Positions 24,058-31,524 of a stretch of 37,226 nucleotides of DNA are shown piece after piece. The position numbers and the translations under genes are program-made. The notes beneath the pieces were generated by a model. The model was not told the DNA's origin, searched no databases, and was given only the letters and a program-made list of their open reading frames with translations. Source of the DNA: Flavobacterium sp. (GTDB taxonomy: Bacteria; Bacteroidota; Bacteroidia; Flavobacteriales; Flavobacteriaceae); the NCBI RefSeq assembly GCF_021151785.1, contig NZ_JAGKWP010000008.1, positions 1 to 37,226 on the forward strand, read 5' to 3'. Within the stretch, counting starts at the first letter, position 1. Each line of letters begins with the position of its first letter.

Positions 24058-24618
24058 ATGATATCGATGTTACCTAAAAAAGGTTGTTTGATTTTGGCAG
24101 AACCATCTATTTTAAATGACATTTTATTCAACAGGGCTGTTATATTATTAACAGAACACAATCAGGAGGGTAGTGTAGGTTTTATAATGAATAAACCTTT
24201 ATCCTACACTATAAATGATTTAATTCCAGAAATAAATGCTACTTTTTTAATTTATAATGGTGGGCCCGTAGAGCAAGATAATTTATATTTCATACACAAT
24301 GTACCTGAACTTATACCTGAAAGTATAGAAATTTCTAATGGTATTTATTGGGGTGGAAATTTTGAAATGACCAAACAACTAATTAATGAAGGAATTATTA
24401 AAAAAGAAAATATACGCTTTTTTTTAGGTTACACGGGATGGGAAACCGAGCAATTAGAATATGAATTAGAGGAAAATGCTTGGATTATTATAGAAAATGA
24501 ACTTAAAGAAAGAATTATCGGGAAAAATAGTCAAGATTTCTGGAAAGAAAAAATGAGCGAATTAGGTGGAGAATACCTACTCTTCTCTAATTCTCCCGAA
24601 AATCCTTCTCTTAATTAA
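24058..24618 (+). CDS. YqgE/AlgH family protein (UPF0301)
   Basis: 186 residues. The family marks are KKGCLILAEPSILNDILFNRAVILLTEHNQEGSVGFIMNKPL at the start (AxPxLxDxxFxRSVVLL pattern) and FFLGYTGWETEQLEYELEENAWI in the second half (GYAGWxxGQLExEI). The biochemical role of YqgE/AlgH proteins is not established. The gene has no clear promoter box. Its 3' end overlaps the convergent pabC gene by 8 bases with no terminator between. Confidence 0.93.
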   Translation: MISMLPKKGCLILAEPSILNDILFNRAVILLTEHNQEGSVGFIMNKPLSYTINDLIPEINATFLIYNGGPVEQDNLYFIHNVPELIPESIEISNGIYWGGNFEMTKQLINEGIIKKENIRFFLGYTGWETEQLEYELEENAWIIIENELKERIIGKNSQDFWKEKMSELGGEYLLFSNSPENPSLN

Positions 24619-25441
24619 TACTTTGATTCAACATTTCAACTAATTGAGTTGCAAAATCAGTAACATATTTCTTTTTTCTGTATTTAGTAATAGGCTGAAT
24701 ACCTGATATCACATTCGTTAAAAATAACTCATCTGCTTTTTGTAAGTCAAAAGGAGAAATGGATTTTTCTTCAATAGTGACCATCTCATTTTTTTGCAAT
24801 AATTTGATAATTTGTTTTCTCATAATACCATTTTGACAACCATCAGAAATAGGCGGAGTCACTAATTTATTTCCTATCTTCATAAAAAGATTAGATTGAA
24901 TAGCTTCAACTACATTCTTTTCCTCATTAATTAACAAACAATTATCATATTCATTTTCTTTAGCAAATATACCGGCTAACGAATGAATCATTTTATTATT
25001 TGTCTTTAAAGTTGATAATAACTGTTTTGATAAATGAAAATCTTTAAACAATTCTACCTCATAAGATGCTGAAGGAACTTGATAAGTACTTGATGATAAA
25101 CTTTGTGCTGTAATTACAAATTCAACATTATTTGACTCAGGAGTATAAAATCCAGTACCTACTCTAAAAACAGTAACCCTAACTCTAGCATTGGAGAAAG
25201 AAACCTTAGCCATTAAGGATACTACTTGCTCTTCTAAAAATTCCATGGTAAAATTCATAGGAATTTCCATTCTACAAATACGCATAGCGGCCATTAATCG
25301 CAAATAATGGTCCTCTAAAAAAAGAAGGGTATTATTGCTAACTTTAAGTGTTTCAAAAACAGCATCACCAAACAGAAACCCTCTGTTAAATTCAATGATT
25401 TGAGCACTTTGCTCTACAAGTTTTCCGTTATAATTAATCAT
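24611..25441 (-). CDS. pabC: Class IV aminotransferase, probable 4-amino-4-deoxychorismate lyase
   Basis: 276 residues, PLP fold type IV. N-terminal RGFLFGDAVFETLKV (about residues 20-34), the PLP-lysine region STLKTNNKMIHSLAG (near residue 138), then EAIQSNLFMKIGNKLVTPP and GIMRKQII. The NLF and GDAVFET motifs suit both PabC (p-aminobenzoate for folate) and branched-chain aminotransferases; the 276-residue length and lone position favour PabC. The start codon directly follows six T of a terminator hairpin, leaving no room for a Shine-Dalgarno site. Confidence 0.82.
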   Translation of the reverse strand: MINYNGKLVEQSAQIIEFNRGFLFGDAVFETLKVSNNTLLFLEDHYLRLMAAMRICRMEIPMNFTMEFLEEQVVSLMAKVSFSNARVRVTVFRVGTGFYTPESNNVEFVITAQSLSSSTYQVPSASYEVELFKDFHLSKQLLSTLKTNNKMIHSLAGIFAKENEYDNCLLINEEKNVVEAIQSNLFMKIGNKLVTPPISDGCQNGIMRKQIIKLLQKNEMVTIEEKSISPFDLQKADELFLTNVISGIQPITKYRKKKYVTDFATQLVEMLNQSIN

Positions 25442-25464
25442 AAAAAATCCCGATAAAATCGGGA
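25442..25464 (-). terminator. Terminator of the START-like gene, fused to the pabC start codon
   Basis: On the minus strand: TCCCGAT, loop TTT, ATCGGGA, then six T immediately followed by the pabC ATG. It terminates the upstream START-like gene, while the pabC promoter box sits directly against its 5' side. Confidence 0.82.
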
Positions 25465-25472
25465 CAAATATA
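25465..25472 (-). promoter_or_regulatory. -7 promoter box of pabC
   Basis: Reads TATATTTG on the minus strand and abuts the terminator hairpin. Transcripts from here should start inside the hairpin, with a leader of roughly 15-20 bases. Confidence 0.6.
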
Positions 25473-25486
25473 CTTCATAATTTAAA

Positions 25487-25879
25487 CTAAACCGAACCTA
25501 TTACATGTTTTAAATCTGAAATTAAGTTTTCCCACAATAATTTTGACTCATGTAACTCATCTGGATCTGAGAAATCAGTCACTATCAAAGATACATCTTG
25601 GGTAATCTCATCCACTTGAATTTTCATTTCAAAAAAATATTCGGTATCATTTCCATCCTCATCTAACCATCTAAACTTAACTTTCTCCCCGGATTTTTTA
25701 GAAGCCAATTTTGCTTTCTCTTCTGAATCATCCCAAATAAAAGTATAAAACTCCCCTCTCGAATTCACATTATCAGCGAACCATTCTGACAATCCTGAAG
25801 GAGTCAACATATATTGATATAGGAGTTGTGGTGAAGAATGAATAGGAAATTCTAATTCATATTTAACTTTTTGCTTCAT
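25487..25879 (-). CDS. START-like / SRPBCC domain protein
   Basis: 130 residues, no signal peptide. The pattern KVKYELEFPIHSSPQLLYQYMLTPSGLSEWFADNV, followed by beta strands with FIWDDSEEKAKLASKKSGEKVKFRWLD and a long C-terminal helix (ESKLLWENLISDLKHVIG), is that of the AHSA1/START-like SRPBCC fold as found in Flavobacteria. Such folds bind hydrophobic ligands or act with Hsp90-type chaperones; this one's ligand is unknown. It is upstream of pabC on the same strand but separated from it by a terminator. No clear TAnnTTTG promoter box is visible. Confidence 0.85.
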   Translation of the reverse strand: MKQKVKYELEFPIHSSPQLLYQYMLTPSGLSEWFADNVNSRGEFYTFIWDDSEEKAKLASKKSGEKVKFRWLDEDGNDTEYFFEMKIQVDEITQDVSLIVTDFSDPDELHESKLLWENLISDLKHVIGSV

Positions 25880-26074
25880 TTTTATCTATTTTTAGCTTTA
25901 GTTTATCCTATAAAAATCTAATAGAATCTGCTAATCAATTCAATAATAATATTTTAGATTAATCAATGATAAACTAATTAAATTTTGGGTAAAATATAAA
26001 AAAAGTTGAATTAATTACACATTTTTTAAAAATATTTTTCAACATAAAAAAAGTATATTTTTTTTAAAGTATTT
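25880..26074. other. AT-rich intergenic stretch without a recognisable gene
   Basis: Between the START-like gene and the tRNA promoter. No coding frame of note, hairpin terminator or repeat stands out; it presumably holds the START-like gene's promoter, which I cannot pinpoint. Confidence 0.6.
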
Positions 26075-26105
26075 TTTGGAAAGTACCGAATTAGTTCTAT
26101 ATTTG
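26075..26105 (+). promoter_or_regulatory. Promoter of the tRNA-Met gene
   Basis: TTTG at 26075-26078 and TATATTTG at 26098-26105, with a 19-base spacer: a near-ideal Bacteroidota promoter, 35 bases before the mature tRNA. Confidence 0.8.
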
Positions 26106-26140
26106 CACCCGCATTGAGACAGATGCAAGACCAATTAAAT

Positions 26141-26214
26141 GGCGAGGTAGCTCAGTTGGTTAGAGCGCAGGATTCATAACCCTGAGGTCACGGGTTCAAC
26201 TCCCGTCTTCGCTA
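26141..26214 (+). tRNA. tRNA-Met (CAT), elongator
   Basis: A 74-base cloverleaf: acceptor GGCGAGG with CTTCGCT (G1-U72 pair), D arm GCTC/GAGC, anticodon CAT at 26175-26177, T arm ACGGG-TTCAACT-CCCGT, discriminator A. The 3' CCA is not encoded (CAA follows). The G1-U72 pair and overall sequence resemble bacterial elongator tRNA-Met rather than initiator. tRNA-Ile2, which also has CAT in the gene, is the main alternative. The anticodon stem has an A31-C39 mismatch. Confidence 0.93.
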
Positions 26215-26220
26215 CAAAAT

Positions 26221-26261
26221 ACGCTTAATCTATATTATTTATAGTTTAAGCGTTTTTTTTT
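26221..26261 (+). terminator. Intrinsic terminator after tRNA-Met
   Basis: Imperfect stem ACGCTTAATCTATA against ATAGTTTAAGCGT, followed by nine or ten T. Confidence 0.87.
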
Positions 26262-26282
26262 ATAAACAACTATTAATGAGAG

Positions 26283-27617
26283 TTAAGACTCAAACAAACA
26301 GACTGTGAATACTGTTTGATTATTTTCTTTTTTAAAAGCTAAATAACCTCCATGTGCCTCAACAATATTCTTAGAAAGTGTCAATCCAATGCCCGCCCCT
26401 TCCTTTCGTGTCGTGAAAAATGGAAGAAAAATTTTATCTTCAATTGCACTATCAATTCCTATTCCGGTATCAGCAATGATTAAATAAACTCGTTTCTCTT
26501 TAACCTCAACACGTATCGTAATTTCTTTTTTCTCATTTTCATCAAGTGCATACATACTATTGGTCAAAAGATTAATAATTACTTGCTCCATTTGATTTTT
26601 GTCTACCCAAATCCATCGTTTAAAATCGATTGTATTGGTTATTTTGATTCGTCGTGCCTTAAATAAAGGTTGCATGATATTAATGCTACTTTGAACTAAA
26701 TCAGCAAGAACAACTTTTTCTTTATTTGGAGACGGAAGCATTGCTAATCGCCTATAACTATCCACAAATTCTTGTAAATGATTACTCCTATTAAGCATAG
26801 TAGCAACACTCATTCTTATATCTTCTAAATCTTCTTTAGACAAATAATCTTGCTGAACTAACTCATTTAAATTCTGTGAAAGAGATTGAATAGGAGTCAG
26901 TGAATTTAATAATTCATGTGAAATCACTTTCATCAAATTAATCCATGCTTCTTTTTCCTTTTTCTCTACAACTTTTTGAATACTATCAAGCATAATAATA
27001 TAATAAGTTTGACCAAAAGTTTGTGATTTGGATGTTTGAAGCATATAAGTTTGTGTGTCTTGCTGATCAATTCTAATTTGTAGAGTTGTTTTCATTTCTT
27101 TAAAATGTGCTGCTTCAATGATACTACACAAAGCTGGAATATGATTGTTCAAATAGTTCCATTTTGACACTTTAGGAATAGTAAAATGATTAGAAAAATA
27201 GTCGTTCATTAGAAATATACTCCATTCTTCTTGTTCTTTTTTTAGCAATATAATACCTGTTTCAATCGTGTCTAAAATAGACCTGAATATAGTATCTTTA
27301 GAAAGTTCCTCTTGCTGTTTATTTTTTAACTGGTCATATAATTGAAATAACCGAACATAGTTATTATAAGATTTATGTTTAGAAAAATCCGCTGAAAAGT
27401 CATTTTGCAATATAGAAGCAATGGTCCTATCATACATTAAAAAGACATTTTGAAAAAAAAAATAAATTTCAATCAGTTGCAAAAAGGAAACAAAAACAAC
27501 AAAGAGCCCCGTGTATATTAATCCCTTTGAGAATAATAGCATACTACCTCCAACAGTAAGCAAAACCAGTAATAGTCTTAAAAAAAGTTGCTGATAAATT
27601 TTTTGATTTATTACCAT
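26283..27617 (-). CDS. Membrane sensor histidine kinase (NtrB/NtrY-like)
   Basis: 444 residues. Two membrane helices at about 11-29 and 33-58 with almost no periplasmic loop, so it probably senses within the membrane or cytoplasm. A PAS-like region covers about 105-215. The phosphoacceptor is His234 (VISHELLNSLTPI); the ATPase domain has NLLTNSMYAL (N box), IADTGIGID (G1) and GAGIGLTLSKNIVEAHGG (G2). It forms a pair with the NtrC-class regulator 2 bases upstream. The two lie divergently from the efflux operon, their likely target. The small loop recalls intramembrane kinases that watch over ABC transporters or the envelope; the signal is unknown. Confidence 0.92.
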   Translation of the reverse strand: MVINQKIYQQLFLRLLLVLLTVGGSMLLFSKGLIYTGLFVVFVSFLQLIEIYFFFQNVFLMYDRTIASILQNDFSADFSKHKSYNNYVRLFQLYDQLKNKQQEELSKDTIFRSILDTIETGIILLKKEQEEWSIFLMNDYFSNHFTIPKVSKWNYLNNHIPALCSIIEAAHFKEMKTTLQIRIDQQDTQTYMLQTSKSQTFGQTYYIIMLDSIQKVVEKKEKEAWINLMKVISHELLNSLTPIQSLSQNLNELVQQDYLSKEDLEDIRMSVATMLNRSNHLQEFVDSYRRLAMLPSPNKEKVVLADLVQSSINIMQPLFKARRIKITNTIDFKRWIWVDKNQMEQVIINLLTNSMYALDENEKKEITIRVEVKEKRVYLIIADTGIGIDSAIEDKIFLPFFTTRKEGAGIGLTLSKNIVEAHGGYLAFKKENNQTVFTVCLFES

Positions 27618-27619
27618 TA

Positions 27620-28963
27620 TTAATGATTCAAATTGTATTTTTCTATTCTTCTGTATAATGCTGCCCTTGATAAACCTAACTCTTCGGCAGTCTTGCTGAT
27701 ATTATAACCATGTTTGATTAAAACACTTTGAATTGTTATTTTTTCTCGATCAGTTAATGGTAATTCATCATGACTTTCGAATGCTGTAATTTGATCTAAG
27801 TCTAAATCTGCCGTGGAAATAATATTATTTTCACATAAAATAACTGCCCGCTCAATGCGATTTTCCATTTCTCTAATATTTCCATTCCAAGCATGATTTT
27901 GAATATGTACTATTGCTTTATCGTCAAAAATAATTTCATTTCGTTCATATTTTAAAATCATTTTATTCAACAAAAAATTAGCTAATGGAATTTTATCTTC
28001 TTTTCGTTCTCTTAATGAAGGTAATATAATCTCCATTGTATTTATACGATAATATAAATCTTCTCTAAACCTTTTTTGAACCACTTCCTCCTTTAAATTT
28101 TGATTAGTTGCAGTCAATATTCTAACGTTGAGCGTTCTTACTTTAGATTCGCCTAATCTAGTAACCGTTTTTGTTTGAATAACCTGTAACAATTTCGCTT
28201 GCAAATGCAAAGGAACATTTCCAATTTCATCTAAAAAAATAGTCCCATTTTGAGCATTTTCAAATCGACCAGGAGTATCAACTTTTGCATCGGTAAAAGC
28301 GCCTTTTGCATACCCAAAAAGTTCGCTTTCAAAAATATGCTCATTTAATGAACCTAAATCTACATGGATAAATGCCTGATTTTTTCGATCTGAATGCTGA
28401 TGAATGTAACGAGCCATAACATACTTCCCTGTTCCATTCTCCCCTAAAATTAAAACATTAGCCTCTGTTTTAGCTACTTTTAAACCTAATGCATAAGCTT
28501 TTTGAATCAAGGCAGATGTACCTACAAAATGAACATCCGATTCCTCTTTGTTTTCAACCTTCTTTTTTTCTTTTCTAGCTGCTTCAACAGCCAGTTTAAT
28601 CGTTTCTAATAATTTAAGATTATCCCAAGGTTTTAATACATAGTCAAAAGCACCATTTTTTAAACCTTCCACCGCCGTTTCTACTTTTCCAAAAGCGGTT
28701 AATAAAATTACAATAGTTTTGGGTGAAAATTTTTTTATCTCTTTCAGAAAATACAAACCTTCCCTACCATCTTCAAAACCGATACGATAGTTCATATCTA
28801 ACAGAACGACATCAATATCATTCTCAGCTAATAATTGCAAAACATTTTTAGGCGAATTAATCGTATAAATGATTTCAAAATGTTTCTTTAAAAGCATTTT
28901 TGCAGCAAAAAGTATGTCTTCTTGATCATCAATGATTAAAATTGTTGCTTTTGTTTTTTTCAT
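27620..28963 (-). CDS. NtrC-family sigma-54-dependent response regulator
   Basis: 447 residues with three domains: a receiver domain (residues 5-120, acceptor Asp56), an AAA+ activator domain (about 145-370, Walker A GENGTGK at 174-180, Walker B FLDEIG), and a Fis-type helix-turn-helix at the end (HGYNISKTAEELGLSRAALYRRI). The sigma-54 contact loop, GAFTGA in the family, reads GAFTDA at 221-226. It should switch on sigma-54 promoters from upstream sites; two dyads and a sigma-54-like element lie between it and the efflux operon. First gene of the kinase/regulator pair. I see no TAnnTTTG box in front of it. Confidence 0.93.
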   Translation of the reverse strand: MKKTKATILIIDDQEDILFAAKMLLKKHFEIIYTINSPKNVLQLLAENDIDVVLLDMNYRIGFEDGREGLYFLKEIKKFSPKTIVILLTAFGKVETAVEGLKNGAFDYVLKPWDNLKLLETIKLAVEAARKEKKKVENKEESDVHFVGTSALIQKAYALGLKVAKTEANVLILGENGTGKYVMARYIHQHSDRKNQAFIHVDLGSLNEHIFESELFGYAKGAFTDAKVDTPGRFENAQNGTIFLDEIGNVPLHLQAKLLQVIQTKTVTRLGESKVRTLNVRILTATNQNLKEEVVQKRFREDLYYRINTMEIILPSLRERKEDKIPLANFLLNKMILKYERNEIIFDDKAIVHIQNHAWNGNIREMENRIERAVILCENNIISTADLDLDQITAFESHDELPLTDREKITIQSVLIKHGYNISKTAEELGLSRAALYRRIEKYNLNH

Positions 28964-28966
28964 GTA

Positions 28967-29004
28967 TGTTCAGTTTTGAAAAAAATAGTGTTCAATAATG
29001 AACA
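28967..29004. promoter_or_regulatory. Tandem dyad operator, candidate enhancer for the NtrC-class regulator
   Basis: TGTTCA-gttt-TGAAAA (28967-28982) and TGTTCA-ataa-TGAACA (28989-29004). Both are 6-4-6 inverted repeats, the second perfect, and they start exactly 22 bases apart, two helical turns. They lie 60-100 bases before the sigma-54-like element, as expected for an upstream activating sequence, and just before the regulator's own start codon, which could give autoregulation. Confidence 0.6.
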
Positions 29005-29065
29005 ATTAAAAAATATACAACTATCTAAAAATCTAAAAATCAAATTATTATAGATTTTAAAAGTT

Positions 29066-29080
29066 TGGCACAAAATTGTA
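29066..29080 (+). promoter_or_regulatory. Sigma-54-like promoter element of the efflux operon
   Basis: TTGGCAC followed by TTGTA. The -24 half (TGGCAC) is perfect, but the distance from GG to the -12 half is 9 bases instead of 10 and the -12 dinucleotide is GT rather than GC. It lies 25 bases before the HlyD start codon, in a region without a TAnnTTTG box. Confidence 0.4.
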
Positions 29081-29104
29081 ATTATAGACTACAAATATTT
29101 AATA

Positions 29105-30343
29105 ATGGACACTATCATCAAACGTAAAAGTAATAAAAAAAAGCAACTAGCAATAGCCGTGTTTTTGATTCTTTTGATTGGCTATCTAGCCTTTTCAATG
29201 ATTACTAAAAAAAGAAGTTTAAATGTAAAAAAAGAAGAAATTACTATTAAAACAGTTGAAGAAGGCTTTTTTGAAGACTTCATGATTTTTCAAGCAAGAG
29301 TTGAACCTAAAAACTCAATACTTGTTAATGTTATCGAAGGAGGAGCTGTAAAAGAAATTTATGTTAGTAATGGAGCACGTGTCATTCAAGGTCAGCCATT
29401 AATTCGCTTATACAATCCAAATACAGAGCTAAATTACATGCAACAAGAAACAGCAATCATTGAACAAATTAACAACTTAAATAAAGCTAAACTCGACCTA
29501 AGAAATCAAGAATTAAATTTAGCAAAAGACTTAATAGCTATTGAACATGATTTTCAAGATGCTAAAACCAGCTATGAATTAAATAGAAAACTATATAATC
29601 AAGAAATTATAGCAAAAAATGAATGGGAAAAAACACAAGAAAATTTCCGCTTCCAAAAAGAACGCATCAATATTATTAAACAGAGTGTAACTAAAGAAAA
29701 ACAAGCTAATTTAATTCAGATAAACCAATTGAATCATTCCATTAACATTATGGAAAAAAGCTTACTTGTTTTAAGAAATAATAAAAAAAACTTTTTGATT
29801 TTAGCCCCTTTTTCAGGAAGACTTTCGTCTTTTGAACCTATCTTAGGTCAATCTTATCAACAGGGGCAAACATTAGGAAAAATTGATGTAATGAATGGTT
29901 ATAAATTAATTGCCGACATTGACGAGTTTTATTTATCTAAAATTGAACAAGGACAAAAAGGAAAAATTGATTTCAATGGAACACCTGTAGAAGTGTTCAT
30001 AGCAAAAATAATACCCGAGATTAAAAATGGAAGATTTCAAGTAGAACTTAACTTTTCTAATCATACGCATTTAAATTTACAACAAGGATTAAGCTTTGCC
30101 GTTAGACTAACATTATCTGAAAAAATAAAATCTGTAATTCTATCAAAAGGAAGTTTTAATCAAGAAACCGCAGGTAAATGGATTTTTGTAGTTAATGGAA
30201 ATAAAGCAACAAAAAGAACTATTGAAATGGGAAGAGAAAATCCTTTATACTTTGAAATTTTAAAAGGATTGAAACCCGGAGAAAAAGTAATTACCTCTAA
30301 TTACAAAGATTATAAAGACATAGAAATTTTAAATATTGAATAA
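29105..30343 (+). CDS. HlyD/MacA-family efflux periplasmic adaptor
   Basis: 412 residues. One N-terminal transmembrane helix (about 14-32) with a basic cytoplasmic start, then an adaptor built as half lipoyl domain (SILVNVIEGGAVKEIYVSNGARVIQGQPLIRLYN, about 66-100), long coiled coil (about 105-210), second half lipoyl domain (FLILAPFSGRLSSFEPILGQ), and beta-barrel. Such adaptors bridge an inner membrane ABC transporter and TolC. First gene of the efflux operon. Confidence 0.93.
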   Translation: MDTIIKRKSNKKKQLAIAVFLILLIGYLAFSMITKKRSLNVKKEEITIKTVEEGFFEDFMIFQARVEPKNSILVNVIEGGAVKEIYVSNGARVIQGQPLIRLYNPNTELNYMQQETAIIEQINNLNKAKLDLRNQELNLAKDLIAIEHDFQDAKTSYELNRKLYNQEIIAKNEWEKTQENFRFQKERINIIKQSVTKEKQANLIQINQLNHSINIMEKSLLVLRNNKKNFLILAPFSGRLSSFEPILGQSYQQGQTLGKIDVMNGYKLIADIDEFYLSKIEQGQKGKIDFNGTPVEVFIAKIIPEIKNGRFQVELNFSNHTHLNLQQGLSFAVRLTLSEKIKSVILSKGSFNQETAGKWIFVVNGNKATKRTIEMGRENPLYFEILKGLKPGEKVITSNYKDYKDIEILNIE

Positions 30344-30344
30344 G

Positions 30345-30755
30345 ATGAAAAAAACTGTATTCTTATTATTGTGCGCAATCAGTCTAAAAGCGCAAACTAT
30401 AAAATCAAGCGGAACCTATTTTATTGGTGGAGTTAAAGACAAAGATTGGTCTAACATTAATGGAGACGATTTCACTAGTGCTAAATTTAAATCCTATAGT
30501 GGAACTTCATATGTAATAATTGAAGTGACCAAAGATGCAACTGTCAATTTCAAAGCTAATTCACGATTAAAAGCGGGTGAATTAGAATTTAAATTAATAG
30601 ATGAACAAGACAATGAGTATTTTCGTTGTAAAACAACAAAAGCATGTGAACTAACAAAAGAAGTAAGACTCGTCAAAAACCAAAAATATAAATTACTAAT
30701 GAAGGGTGAAGATGCTAGAGGAACTTATCAAGCAAATTGGGAAATTATAAATTAA
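30345..30755 (+). CDS. Small secreted protein of unknown function in the efflux operon
   Basis: 136 residues from the ATG at 30345, 1 base after the HlyD stop. An in-frame TTG 9 bases earlier overlaps the HlyD gene and is less likely. Signal peptide MKKTVFLLLCAISLKAQ; the mature part is predicted beta-rich, with two Cys seven residues apart (FRCKTTKACEL), possibly a disulphide. I do not recognise a family. Its place between adaptor and ATPase genes suggests a periplasmic accessory or ligand-binding protein for the pump. Confidence 0.72.
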   Translation: MKKTVFLLLCAISLKAQTIKSSGTYFIGGVKDKDWSNINGDDFTSAKFKSYSGTSYVIIEVTKDATVNFKANSRLKAGELEFKLIDEQDNEYFRCKTTKACELTKEVRLVKNQKYKLLMKGEDARGTYQANWEIIN

Positions 30756-30811
30756 AAAACTTTCTATTTCGGAAATCATTACATTGAGTTAAAATCAAAA
30801 AACGAACAATC

Positions 30812-31513
30812 ATGATAAAAATTGAAAAAATGTCAAAAATCTTCAGAACAGAAGAAGTAGAGACCAAAGCATTAAGTGAGGTTTCTATAACAATCAATCA
30901 AGGCGAATTTGTAACCATTATGGGAGCTTCAGGAAGTGGAAAATCGACTTTATTGAACATTGTAGGTCTTTTAGATAGTGCTACTAGTGGAAGTTACACA
31001 TTATTAAATGAAGAAATTATTCATAAAAAAGAAAAAGAAAAAGCTATAATTAGAAAGCAGCATATTGGATTCATATTTCAAAATTTTAATTTAATTGATG
31101 AACTCTCAGTTTTTGATAATATTGAACTACCTCTAATTTACAATAAAATTTCATCGCCGGAAAGAAAAAAACGAGTAGAACAAATGGCCGAAAGATTAGG
31201 CATTTCACATCGATTAAAACATTTTCCACAACAATTATCTGGGGGACAACAACAACGTGTTGCAGTTGCAAGAGCCCTTATTAATGAACCAAAAATCATA
31301 CTTGCTGATGAACCCACTGGAAATTTAGATAGTAAAAATGGAAATGAAGTTATGGAACTTTTAACTGATTTACATGCCAATGGAGCTACAATCTTAATGG
31401 TAACGCATTCTAATTATGATGCTTCTTTTTCTCAAAGAACAATTATCATGAAAGATGGATATGTACTATCAGAAAAAAATAATAATAAAAATATTGATGT
31501 CTTAATCTCTTAA
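30812..31513 (+). CDS. ABC transporter ATP-binding protein, MacB/LolD type
   Basis: 233 residues, a single ABC domain. Walker A GASGSGKSTLL (about 38-48), Q-loop FIFQNFNLIDELSVFDNIELPL, signature LSGGQQQRVAVARAL, Walker B IILADEPTGNLDS. The QNFNLID and DEPTGNLDS forms are characteristic of the MacB/LolD/FtsE group, which pairs with FtsX-type permeases. It should power the permease encoded downstream (32328-34760), with the DUF2807 gene lying between them. Confidence 0.95.
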   Translation: MIKIEKMSKIFRTEEVETKALSEVSITINQGEFVTIMGASGSGKSTLLNIVGLLDSATSGSYTLLNEEIIHKKEKEKAIIRKQHIGFIFQNFNLIDELSVFDNIELPLIYNKISSPERKKRVEQMAERLGISHRLKHFPQQLSGGQQQRVAVARALINEPKIILADEPTGNLDSKNGNEVMELLTDLHANGATILMVTHSNYDASFSQRTIIMKDGYVLSEKNNNKNIDVLIS

Positions 31514-31524
31514 ATCATTTTATC

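Noticed and set aside
26141..26214. tRNA-Ile2 (lysidine-modified CAT) as an alternative identity
   Set aside because: The G1-U72 pair and acceptor sequence resemble elongator tRNA-Met; not fully excluded without comparing all CAT tRNAs of the genome.
30336..30344. TTG start for the small secreted protein
   Set aside because: Overlaps the HlyD stop codon; ATG at 30345 gives a standard signal peptide.
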